A stretch of 64,000 nucleotides of DNA from Phymatolithon calcareum (taxonomy: Eukaryota > Rhodophyta > Florideophyceae > Hapalidiales), in NCBI GenBank assembly GCA_977006965.1, contig OZ345364.1, positions 2,356,001 through 2,420,000 of the forward strand, in the 5' to 3' direction. Position numbers and translations under genes: made by a program. The notes beneath the pieces are model-generated. The model worked only from the letters and a program-made list of their open reading frames with translations, did no database searches and was not told the origin of the DNA. Shown here in pieces: positions 54,976-64,000 of the stretch (positions are counted from its first letter, which is position 1; the number at the start of each line of letters is the position of its first letter).

Positions 54976-56421
54976 ATGGCACCGAAGCCTAAACCGCAGT
55001 CTGTTGTCAAGGCGCTTATGAAGAAGAACGACGATACCTTGAAGACAATCACTTCCCGCCGAACAGGCCAACCTGACCAGCTGGATGTACCTTGTTTTGT
55101 GTACACATGCCCACCTGGACAAAACTGCAAAAACACCACACCGCAGGTGACGTTTCCCAAGGGACGGGGTTGGGGTACGCCTTATTCTCATTTGCTATCC
55201 TGCGTTGCAGGTGGCAATGAAGATCAGTTACTGAACATCTATCACTCGACTGTTACTTTTGGCGGGCGTAGCGGCTGTAACGGGGTGATTTCGTCGTACT
55301 TTGAGACATTTCTATCCACGACCGCGCGCGAAAAGGCTATGTACCGATACCTGGATTTCATTATTGCGCTTTCTCTGCCGATTTCGTACGTCGAGAACGA
55401 GAAAGTACGTGAATTCTGCGGAATTGAAACGTTCATTTCGTTGAAATCCCTCCGTGCAACTATTTTCAAGCTAGTCGAGCTTGTGGAGTTGGCCATTTGA
55501 AATGAGATGAAGGGCACTCGTGGTGCAGTCATGCATGATGCATTGACTAAGAGTGGCTCACACTACCTCGGAATCTACGCTCTGTTCATGAAAAAGGTTA
55601 CGCGCATGGTGGATGGTGAAGAAGTGCAGCATGACGAAATTTCCACGCCTTTGCTGTCGTTGTCACTTATTGCTCATCGTGTCGAAGAAGGCGAAATTGA
55701 ATCCGCGCATGCCATTTCGTTTGATGCGACAACGCATATCCGCCAGGTGGAACACATTTTTAACTTCTTCCACGTTGATGTACACCAGTGGGCAGTGTGT
55801 CAAATTGGCGACAGCTGCGCGCTCAACAGGTCTATCGCGAGAAAGATGGAAATTCCGCACGTTGGGTGCTGCAATCACAAACTGGCGCTCGACGTGAACC
55901 GGATGTTGTCTTCGCAAACAACTAAGCGAACACTAGAAGATGTTCGCACGACGATGCGCGAATGCAAGAGAAGCATAAAGAACCGCGCAATGCTTCATCG
56001 GCTCACAAGCCTGTCCCCTATTCTACCTTGCGCGACAAGATGGTCGGGTATGTTTGCTATGCTCAACCGTTTCAATCCTATCCGGGAAGAGCTCGAAGAA
56101 TTGGCAGATACTGATGGTTTGGAGCTTACTATTTCCCGTACACCGCGTTTTTACGTGCGATGCAGTAAGTTGGCAAGGCAGCTGAAGCAAATTGACACTG
56201 TGACAACGGCTCTACAGGCAAAGCATGCTACACTCCAAGAGTGTCGTTTCTTGCTTGATACATTGACTACAGCAATCGTGTGGCGTCCAACGCCACTATC
56301 ATACTCCTATACAAATAGCTCCCTTCAAATTCTCATTACAGCTTGCATTTACAGCAAGCCATTACAGATAGCATTACAGTCATTACAGTACCGTAGGTTT
56401 CGATGCGTACTTACACCATGA
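54976..56421 (+). pseudogene. hAT-type transposase with an in-frame stop and no C-terminal domain
   Basis: From the ATG at 54976 (MAPKPKPQSVVKAL) the frame runs to a TGA at 55498. It resumes in the same frame (NEMKGTRGAVMHDALT) and runs to 56421. The first part has CPPGQNCKN, a degenerate zinc-finger region. The second has SGSHYLGIYALF, VGCCNHKLALDVNRM (the C-x-H-x-L-N type block of hAT enzymes) and CATRWSGMFAML (the TRW motif). hAT enzymes cut and paste DNA with 8-bp target duplications. The C-terminal dimerisation domain is missing; the frame instead ends in sequence full of ttacag repeats (56330-56480). Repeats of taatgcaa/cagtaatg near 54711-54766 look like subterminal repeats, mirrored by ccattacag...gcattac near 56359-56390. 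The element is dead. Confidence 0.72.
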
Positions 56422-57619
56422 AGGATTACCAAGAGCAACTCCTAGAACCGCTGCTTACAGCTTCTAGGCGCTTACAGCTTCCAGATGCTTACACTGTAAG
56501 CACCTCGGCGGCGCCTCCGGCGGGCTAGGAAGCCGCGAAGCGGCTTCCAGAGTCTTCCATTGATCCAATTCTCATACTGCCAAGTCATCTTTTGATCCAT
56601 TTTTTTTCTATAAAGGTCGGCGCTTCGCGCCGCCCTTGGCTTTCCGCCAGGGAACAACCCGACCAAACCCAGTGTGCCAACTTGTGCGTTTCAAACCCCA
56701 CACTATCACCATGATTGCTCTGCCACAGGCTTATTCGACATCCATAGAGATTCGTGCATAATTCAACGGAAAAGATCACCAATGGCCGATCTAATGCTGC
56801 TCGTTAGATGGCATCACGGAGAGACGCATCGGTGGCATACTTCGTGCCGAAGAGCTGCGACATGGGCAATGCATCAGGCAGTGCAATGAGAGCTAACCCG
56901 TGTGTTGTATGAATTCCTCGAGGTTTAAAGTTCGCAAATGTGGTATTTAACCACTACCTTAGAAAACGGTCTCGTCTTGCCGTGGAAATAAAGCGGTCTT
57001 AAACGATTGCGATGATTGCTGTAAAATGTTATACGTAGCATTTAGGAGGACAAAGTTTTGATAAAATATGTTTACCGCGCTGCTGGGTGCGAAGAGAACG
57101 TGAAAGCTGTCATATTCTTCTTTATTCGTCAGATCGGGGGCTCAACACTTTGAGATGTAGGTTGCATGATACGGCGCTAAATTCAAACTAATAGCACCTG
57201 TTCTGTAAAATTGCTGGGATGATTGAGTCTAGTCCTTCCGCTGGTGAAACGAGGTTGAGCAATTAATGTATTTTCAACGCTGGGTAGGTAATTAGGGCAC
57301 TGTTCGAAGTAGAGAAACGATCCATCATGAAACCTCCCATGGTGGTGCAGGTGGGATCGGCGAAGCTTTTTTCTGATCGTGCACAGGCGCCTTGCATCTT
57401 GAGCCACAGCAAGATCGCTTGACGTATACTTCGAATTCTAGACAAGACCATAACTACCAGGATGAATATTGGTAGGTTTGATAAGAGGATCAACGGCGAG
57501 AGTGGGAAGGTAGACATGGCGACATGAGACGTGGTTCAAGCCTGGCCCGGAGAACTTAACATCGCTCTTTTGTCCGATATAGCGGCAGTGAGCTTATCTA
57601 CAGCGTCTTATACCGACCT
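56422..57619. other. Intergenic, transposon-derived, hairpin-rich
   Basis: cttacag repeats, a near-palindrome tgcttacactgtaagca at about 56488-56504, and a 21-bp hairpin at 56528-56548. A minus-strand frame at 57263-57517 starts with a hydrophobic N-terminus (LILLSNLPIFILVVMVL) but has no recognisable body, so it is not called. Confidence 0.4.
56528..56548. repeat. GC-rich hairpin, 9-bp stem
   Basis: ggaagccgc-gaa-gcggcttcc; perfect stem, three-base loop. Confidence 0.95.
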
Positions 57620-58135
57620 GACTTATTTCCTAGTATCTTTCACTCGTCCATTGAGATTGGCGGTGCCAATTCCGACAAATGGTACAGAAGGGGGTAAAGA
57701 ATGATGTTGGGCGACTTGCTGGGGCAAAATGACGCGTGTCATTGAATATAATATGTGCCTAGTGAGCCGGGTGCAAGCGTAATTGGGGTGAATATTTCCG
57801 TCGGGCAGATAGGGACGATAGAAGAAGACTGCGGAGGATGGTGAATACATGTTTTCCTTCCTGGTCATCGAACATAACGCCTTTAGTGCTTAAGAATACT
57901 CAGAGTTGGGTCTCCTTTAAGAGCGAAAGCTTTGCGGTAGGAAAGCGTAGTAGATTTTGTGTCCGGAATGTTTTCTAGAAACATATCGATCAACTCGTGC
58001 AACTCCAGGTCAGTTGCCGTAAGGGCCATGACGGGACGCGGCGGAGGTACAACAGGCGCATCTCCTTCTTTAGAGATAGCCCGCTGAAGCTGCTGGAAAT
58101 GGATCCCTATGGGGTTGATTTACAGTGCCGGAAAC
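57620..58135 (-). pseudogene. Decayed reading frame, probably of a mobile element
   Basis: On the minus strand a sense-looking frame without ATG runs from about 58115 (LQRAISKEGDAPVVPPPRP, then LELHELIDMFLENIPDTKS) to a TAA near 57889. Two other phases then continue the text (MFDDQEGKHVFTILRSLLLS, then a phase change into CTRLTRHILYSMTRVILPQQ), ending at 57623. Shifted phases suggest a gene broken by indels. I do not recognise the protein. A 3' splice-like CATTTCCAG precedes the first segment. Confidence 0.35.
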
Positions 58136-61100
58136 TGTGCTGGGATCAGAATTCGGGTGTTCAGAGTCGTACTTTCAGAAGCAGAACTTCTAGTAGAACT
58201 ATTAGACATTGTGCGAATATTTCCTATAGACCAGAAGCCAGATATTTATTGTAAAGTAGATCTTAGTGAAGGTACAGTGCTTCTTCTTGCCGAAATGTCG
58301 AGCAAAATGGGGCTTATTTTCGAAAGGCTTTGCACTTCAGGGACAGATGAGCGTGTCCGGGAAGACGTTTAGAATTTCTGTCCGCTTCTGGTGCTTTCCG
58401 AGTTTAGGTGGTTAGCGAAAGAGCTATATTGACCACCATTGTTGCTGTGTTCACATCAGTTCAATTCGTTCTGAGAAATCATTTTTCGATCGGATGCGAA
58501 CTACGACGTGCTGAAGATAAGAAAGTGGTTTCGACTCCGTGTGCTGCGCTTGCCTATCCTCGACGCAAGTCGACGCTCGTGGCGCTGCCTTGGGCTGCAG
58601 AAAAAGGGGAATTTACGAGACTGATGTGTACTCAACAAAGTTCGCGAACCGGGCTGGCAAAATTTCACCAGCACTTGCCGTTGGGGGCAGCTTATCGGAT
58701 CAGAGGGAGCCTGGAGGTAGAGATAGTGGCGCGAAAGCACCACTGAACTGGGAGTTCGATCAGGGAGGCGACAGTGTTGGAGTATAACACAGTTCTCGAC
58801 TGATCGACGGGGCATCCCGAAGAAAATTTGTATTAGTGAGGAGAAGGAGGCCAAAAAAGATCGCAGCGGATGTTGGGGAGATAATTCACGTGGCCTCCTA
58901 TACCGGTATGACGGGCTGCGCGGAACTTGGCGCTCAGCGCTCAGGAATGGGACAGCCTTTTTATTTCTGAACCAGACTCGGTGACACGGCGTACTCGTCG
59001 ACGATCACGGCACATAAGTGCAGAGTGGTGGACTGGATACACTGCGATGGATTGAACTTACGATAGAGAGCCTAATTTTCGTTAGACGCTATACAGCTCA
59101 ACAACCTGAACGATACAACGAAGGAAAACTCTTTTAAAAGAGTTAATAATCGGACTCACTGTTGAAATAGCGGCGTGTTCACTCGGAAACCAAAAAGATG
59201 CCTCTAAAAAATTATTCAATTCCTGCAATCTACACCAAAAGGCATCAGGAACAGTGACAGGGATGTCGAAAAAGAACAAATTCGGCGGTTATACACTTTA
59301 GAGCGGTGGGCACGATGTAAAACATGACGGCACTGCGGGCATAATGTTGCACATGTGGGCAGGGGGCACAATGTAGAACACGCAGGGCGGCGGGCGCACA
59401 GTAAAAACGACGGGGGAGGCCGGCGCAATGCGCCCCTGGTCGACGCAGCGTGCGCAGTCCCACCAGGCTTGGTGACGAGCGCGCAGTGAGTCAGAGGCTT
59501 CTATCGAGCTCGCGTTAGTTCCCGAATGGCAGGCAGTGCGCGAGATGACGGGAACCTGTTTGGGACGTGGAATGACCACCGCAGAGCAAAGGGAACAGGA
59601 ATTGTTTTCTTCGAATTCTTCTACCGCTAAATGGGCGACGTTACAATCTGTAGCATATATATCAGGCTGACGGCCACGAGGGCGTCACGGTCAAATTACA
59701 TAAACTACTATCAACATATAATAGGTGTGTATGTAACGATTGCAGTGCAATTACAGGAACATACGAAAGCAGCATCTATCATAAAGGACAACAAGCATAG
59801 CTGTAGGACATGAATATACACTCCTAAAACGCTCAATTGTGCGAAATTAGGAGAAAAAACCGCGTCAGACTCTTCACCGCAAACAGGCACACACGGGATT
59901 CGAACCAAGTACTTTTCTCTTGGCCTCATATGCGCACCCCAAGGAAGCATTTTAATCACTGCACCACAGGTGGAAATCAGAATATCATCACTTTCAAAGA
60001 TACGAATTGGATGAGCCGAGATACCTTACGCCTAGAGATAACGATTTTTACGGCGTTCAGAATTCTTGATTTAAGAATATTTTCCCGGATTCTTGTCACT
60101 GTACATGATTGAAAGTGGTTTGGTTTTTTATACGAATACTCATCATATGTTCGTAACTTATATACTTTTGGAGTATACTGTATGGCCTAGGTGAGAGAGC
60201 AGGGAGTTGCGGGAAATCCCGTTTTTGGGTCTTATATGTAAAATAGAAAAATTAAGCTCACCGTGAGAAGCACATTTCTTGGGAATTTTTCCTGCGTGAT
60301 ATCACGCAGCGTTGCTAGGAGCACACGAAAAAGTGGTAAGACCTGGGCTACAATCATGTTCTGTGCTCCACACCGTGGTACCGGACGAAGCTTCGGCAGT
60401 TGGTGTCTCGCAGAAATTGAGGGAAAGCGAAGCATCCGGCACTCATGCCAGTGTTGCTGGGCTTTCCGGCGTTGTTCTAATGCATTCGCGTTGCAGTCAT
60501 ATTCACCCGCAATTCGAAGATCACGAATCGTTGCGAACACGCATAACGATTCATCAAAGTGCATGGATATAGCGAAGGTGCGAAACAGTATAATATGCGC
60601 CGACTTTAGAAATCTAGAACGTGGTACACCCCTCGTAAAAATTCTAATTCAGATTTCATTCACATGGTTGCAATAACCTAACGGAAAATTTTTATACTGT
60701 CTCTTCATCGAAAGAAAAGATAAATGCTGCAATACTTATACCACGCGTCAAAGTCGACAGTATAACTCCAAAACATGCATTTTTGCTGATTTTTCAAGTG
60801 GCGGGATAAGGGTCAGTATATTTTTCAATTGGCAATATTATGCGGGATTCGGCAGTATAAAGTGAGACCTGTTCGAGCTGCGCGTCCAAGCTATCTCTTA
60901 AAAATGTGTCTCACCCTTGTACCGCCCCTGGGAGTTTATATACATCGATAAAAATATGTCGATATAGTTGTAGACAGCGATAAACGTCATGTCGAAAGCG
61001 CGGTGAACGGGATTCACCGAGTTTCTCAGACTTTATGATACGATCAAATGCAAGCGAATTGAACCAGTAAATAGAAAAACAAGCATGCTGTAAATGACAC

Positions 61101-61587
61101 GCAGAAATTACGCCGCCGTCATGATGTTGTCTGACAAGGTCATGTAAATCGAATGATATATGATATGGTACAGTACTTGATTCGGTGGACTCGTTGGCAA
61201 GGAGTTTTTTGAGAAAGTAAATGTTACGTTGATGGACCGGAAGACCTACACAGGGGCACCAATGCATACGCTATTTTTTCGAAAAGGCCCAATCTACTCC
61301 AAGATCATTGAAAAAGCCATTTCCCACAACTCCCTGTAATCTCCGCTGTTCAAAACTCCTGCAATGCACACATGTGTAGTCAGGCTTATGATTCGAATTC
61401 ACTTCTAATATATATCCTCATTCCGAGTCGCTCCAAAATGGGCATCCATTTAACGAGGATCGACTGTACCAAGATACCAATACTATAATGTGGAACTATT
61501 AGTCGGTAGAATCAAAAAATAGAAAATTGTAGCCTGCTTCGATAATAGTATAATAAAAAAAGCTTGATTTATATGTATGATGTGAGA
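58136..61587. other. Intergenic; small palindromes, degenerate repeats, a tRNA-like segment
   Basis: No convincing gene. Perfect 18-bp palindromes are at 59127-59144 (aactcttttaaaagagtt) and 60292-60309 (ctgcgtgatatcacgcag). Degenerate repeats of about 26-31 bp (gggcacgatgtaaaacatgac and variants) are at 59308-59430. A 264-bp frame at 58109-58372 (+) is open but unrecognised. Confidence 0.4.
59895..59966 (-). ncRNA. tRNA-like Pol III promoter pair (SINE head or tRNA pseudogene)
   Basis: On the minus strand a box A (TGGTGCAGTGA, 59966-59956) and a perfect box B (GGTTCGAATCCC, 59906-59895) are 49 bases apart, the spacing of a tRNA gene with a longer variable region. The T-stem and acceptor do not pair well, so this is not a working tRNA as it stands. 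Confidence 0.4.
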
Positions 61588-62067
61588 GAGTATAGTCGAA
61601 CCCCTCCAACTGCAAAATTTCGAGACAGGTAGTATATTTTCTGTTCAAGGGGTTTTCCGGTCGGAGGGGTCTGTCATACAATCAAAATTCATACGGTTTA
61701 CAGTGAACTTACAGAATGTGGGCACGTATCCTTTTGTCGAAGGTTGGGAATATATTTGAACCCCTTTTCCCAAGTTAGGTTCCTAAAAATGATCCAATTT
61801 TGAAAACAAAGAGTCGAAAGTTATCTTTTCTAGCTCTCATTTCGCACGAACAGCCACCTGTCTTAAAATCCTCATTTGGAAAACATCTTCAAAATTTATC
61901 GAAAATAAGGGCCCAATTTTTCAGGCTCGCAATTTGCAAGTTCACAACCCACCTTTAAATTTCAATATTTTTCCGAACTTTTTCTGTCGGGAAAGGCTGC
62001 TCGTTTCCAGTTTTGCATGCTTTTCAGCTATAGGATTTTCAGTTAGAGGGGTTTGACTTTATTCTCT
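61588..62067. mobile_element. MITE with pogo/Tc1-like terminal inverted repeats
   Basis: The left end reads agtatagtcgaacccctccaactg and the right end, reversed, gaataaagtcaaacccctctaactg: 21 of 25 positions match. The AGTCGAACCCC motif with flanking TA resembles pogo/Tigger-type termini. The roughly 480-bp interior codes nothing, so it is non-autonomous. It lies directly upstream of the reverse transcriptase fragment and may have inserted into it. Confidence 0.7.
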
Positions 62068-62069
62068 TG

Positions 62070-63232
62070 GATCCTCACAGCGGGAGACAGAAACAAGAAT
62101 TCGTTCATACTTGACAGAGGCGTCCCTCAAGGGCCCACTGCTCAGCCCATGCGTAACAATCACATACACGCAGTATGTATGTTACCCAAGTTTCTGTATT
62201 GTAGAAAACTGTAATTGTAATTTACTTTAATTTATGGCTAGACTTTCTAGAATACTTTTCATGAAATATTTGTAGAAACATCTAGAAACAAATTCGAACT
62301 TTCGAGATGTATCTGGAACGCGAACAGAACTCTCCAGAAACATCTAGAAACTAATTGGACCATTCTAGATTGATCTAGAACACGAATGGAACTTTGTAGA
62401 AACATCTAGAGAATTGAAATGTGCAATTTTCGTGCAAATAAATTATGATAGAGAAAATAGGATATGTCTATATAATCACCCCCTGGAATCCGACTAGCGG
62501 GCCGGAGGGAGACAGACAACCAACGACTGATAATAAGTAAATAATCAAAGAGTAGTAGTATTGTACATACACAACTCCCACCAGCTCAATCAACCCCTGA
62601 ATTAGTCATTCGTTTCACCAAGTTTGTACAACATATTTATAGACGATTTCGTGGAGCGCGTAAGCGCTTTTCAGAGCGAGAAAGCAGACGTATCTGCAGT
62701 TATATTTGCAGACGACGTGATCCTGCTTGCGAAAACCCCGCACGCGCTGCAGCACCTGCTCGATATTGGAACGAAATGGGCCGAAGAGAGAAGAATGACG
62801 TGGAACACCAAAAAAGATAAAAGCGAGGTGCTGGAGTCGACCGAGAGAAAGAACCACACATTCCGGCTAGCGCACCAGACCCTTTCGCGGCCACCTGAAG
62901 TTTCATACCTCGGGATATCTCTAGGACCAACCGGAATTACGGTCACAAGCACAATCAGGTGCATAAGAAACGCCAAAGCAGCGGTACACCAACTGAAGTC
63001 ACTTGGGGTATTCATTCGCGGGATAAACATCCTGAAAGCCATACGTATCTACAAATCATTGATCCAACCAAGGTGGGAATGCGCCATCCATCTCGCACCG
63101 TGGACCTCAGAAGTGCAAGAAACTATCGGAAGTAGAAAGAACCTTCTTCTTCCAAGTATTCGGTGGTACGGCAAGTGGAAGGATCGAGCGGCTCTGGTTT
63201 CTGCGCAAGATCCAACCACCAGAACAAAGTAG
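62070..63232 (+). pseudogene. Non-LTR reverse transcriptase, split by an insertion
   Basis: About 62100-62150 encodes SYLTEASLKGPLLSPC, or in another phase RGVPQGP, corresponding to RT motif B (GVPQGSPLSP). After about 470 bp of foreign DNA the protein resumes at 62622 with LYNIFIDDFVE, and continues with VIFADDVILLAK (motif C; FADD in place of YxDD), WNTKKDKSEVLES, and SYLGISLGPTG (motif E). The frame then stays open through a thumb-like region to 63232. LINE reverse transcriptases copy their RNA at the nicked target. Upstream RT motifs were not found, so the copy is also truncated. Confidence 0.75.
62176..62571 (+). mobile_element. Insertion inside the RT gene, LTR-like, with 61-bp tandem repeats
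   Basis: The block is bounded by TGTATGT and ACATACA, an exact 7-bp inverted pair starting TG and ending CA, as solo LTRs are. It contains a TATATAA box at about 62470 and two and a half copies of a roughly 61-bp unit beginning aaacatctagaaac (62277, 62338, 62399). No 5-bp target duplication is visible (cagta against caact), and about 75 further non-RT bases lie between it and the resumed gene. Confidence 0.45.
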
Positions 63233-63385
63233 AGAAATATTAGCGCTGAGGATGCTGCGACGAGGAAAGGAAAGGAATGCGGCTTCCTATCCAAGCCAAG
63301 GGAAGAGCGAAACTTCAAAGAACTGCAGTGGGCAAGTCGCGATATTGCCGCGATACTGCAATAAGAACAGTTCGCGGCCGACTTC

Positions 63386-64000
63386 TGTCGAGACTCAGCA
63401 TGGGCACTAGAGCGTGTTCGAGGTATTCCACGTCGACCAGCGCGACGTAGAAGGCCTGGTCGTATACATTCCACGCAATACTTATTGCGTGTATTACAGT
63501 TGCAATCATTCGACTGATTTTGTGGATAGTTTACTTTCGTTTTCAATAGGAACACAAATGTTTACCCAAGTTGTGTAACGAAATTGGTGTAGCAGAAATG
63601 GTATAAAAGCTCGCTGAGAGTTCCTCACTGAGAAGGAACCGAGCATCAAGAACAAGAAGGAATAACCACACGTCAAATTCTAGTGCAAGCTAGTGCGGCA
63701 GAAACCGATCGCTGGAAAAAGCGCGTACCACTCGTCGTGGACGCAGCCGGATTCATAGACCATTCAGGCACTACAATCATGGACTCTATTATCCTCTTTT
63801 GATCCTACCTTAGGGCTGTGAATCAAAGAACGACAATTGCTGACTTCATCAAGTCATCTCGCCAAGCGGAAAGCTTGACTTTGATTGATAGCAGGCTGGT
63901 GTGCGAATAAGTCATCTCGCTCATTCGAGAAAGCTTGGCAACTTCGGTATCGGGAGGTCATTGATACAAAGGGTTGAATCACCATAAATTCCGGGTTATC
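63386..64000 (+). mobile_element. LTR of the same retrotransposon family, copy 2 (cut by window end)
   Basis: This starts at TGTCGAGACT like the copy at 43134 and matches it along its visible 615 bases, including the TATA box (63602-63609). The 3' edge and any internal region are beyond the window. It could be the left LTR of an intact element. Confidence 0.85.

Noticed and set aside
43134-64000. The two LTRs as ends of one 20-kb element
   Set aside because: The space between holds ordinary single-copy genes and no matching gag/pol, so they are separate insertions.
1-64000. CRISPR arrays or prokaryotic operons
   Set aside because: No regularly spaced repeats and no operon-like gene packing were seen.

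Overview
This window looks like nuclear DNA from a photosynthetic eukaryote with few introns. A red alga, perhaps a florideophyte, fits best, but that is inference: no rRNA or organelle marker is present to fix the lineage. Most confident genes are long single exons. Where introns can be placed they are short (74-169 nt) and GT-AG. Supporting hints are a ClpB with a plastid-type leader, a cytosolic-type fructose-1,6-bisphosphatase, and several type II membrane glycosyltransferases and nucleotide-sugar transporters of the sort expected in wall-galactan makers.

Layout. 1-25 kb: a partial unknown reading frame at the left edge (minus), a MAPEG membrane protein, ClpB, a GIY-YIG protein with one intron, a tiny Gly/Cys-rich acylated protein, FBPase, a tandem-C2 (copine-like) protein, a two-helix hypothetical protein, and a four-exon alpha-kinase reconstructed here. 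25-32 kb: a nucleotide-sugar transporter framed by retrotransposon debris, and a broken DxD glycosyltransferase. 32-38.5 kb: a housekeeping block with queuine tRNA-ribosyltransferase and a TAF1B/Rrn7-like Pol I factor on a divergent promoter, then a half-size mitochondrial-type ABC transporter. 39-53 kb: two paralogous fucosyltransferase-like enzymes, another type II glycosyltransferase, and a second copy of the nucleotide-sugar transporter. 53-64 kb: mostly transposon remains (hAT transposase, decayed reading frames, a pogo-like MITE, an interrupted reverse transcriptase) and an LTR that also occurs at 43.1 kb.

How the genes fit together. Transporters import sugar nucleotides into the Golgi and the type II transferases use them there. 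With two transporter paralogues and three intact plus one broken transferase, 26-53 kb reads as a growing Golgi glycosylation neighbourhood reshaped by transposons. The rest is housekeeping: chaperone, gluconeogenesis, tRNA modification, Pol I initiation and transport.

Unexplained structure. Intergenic DNA carries at least twenty unrelated perfect or near-perfect palindromes (16 to about 85 bp). I noticed none in the confident coding regions. I did all comparisons by eye; no alignments or searches were run.
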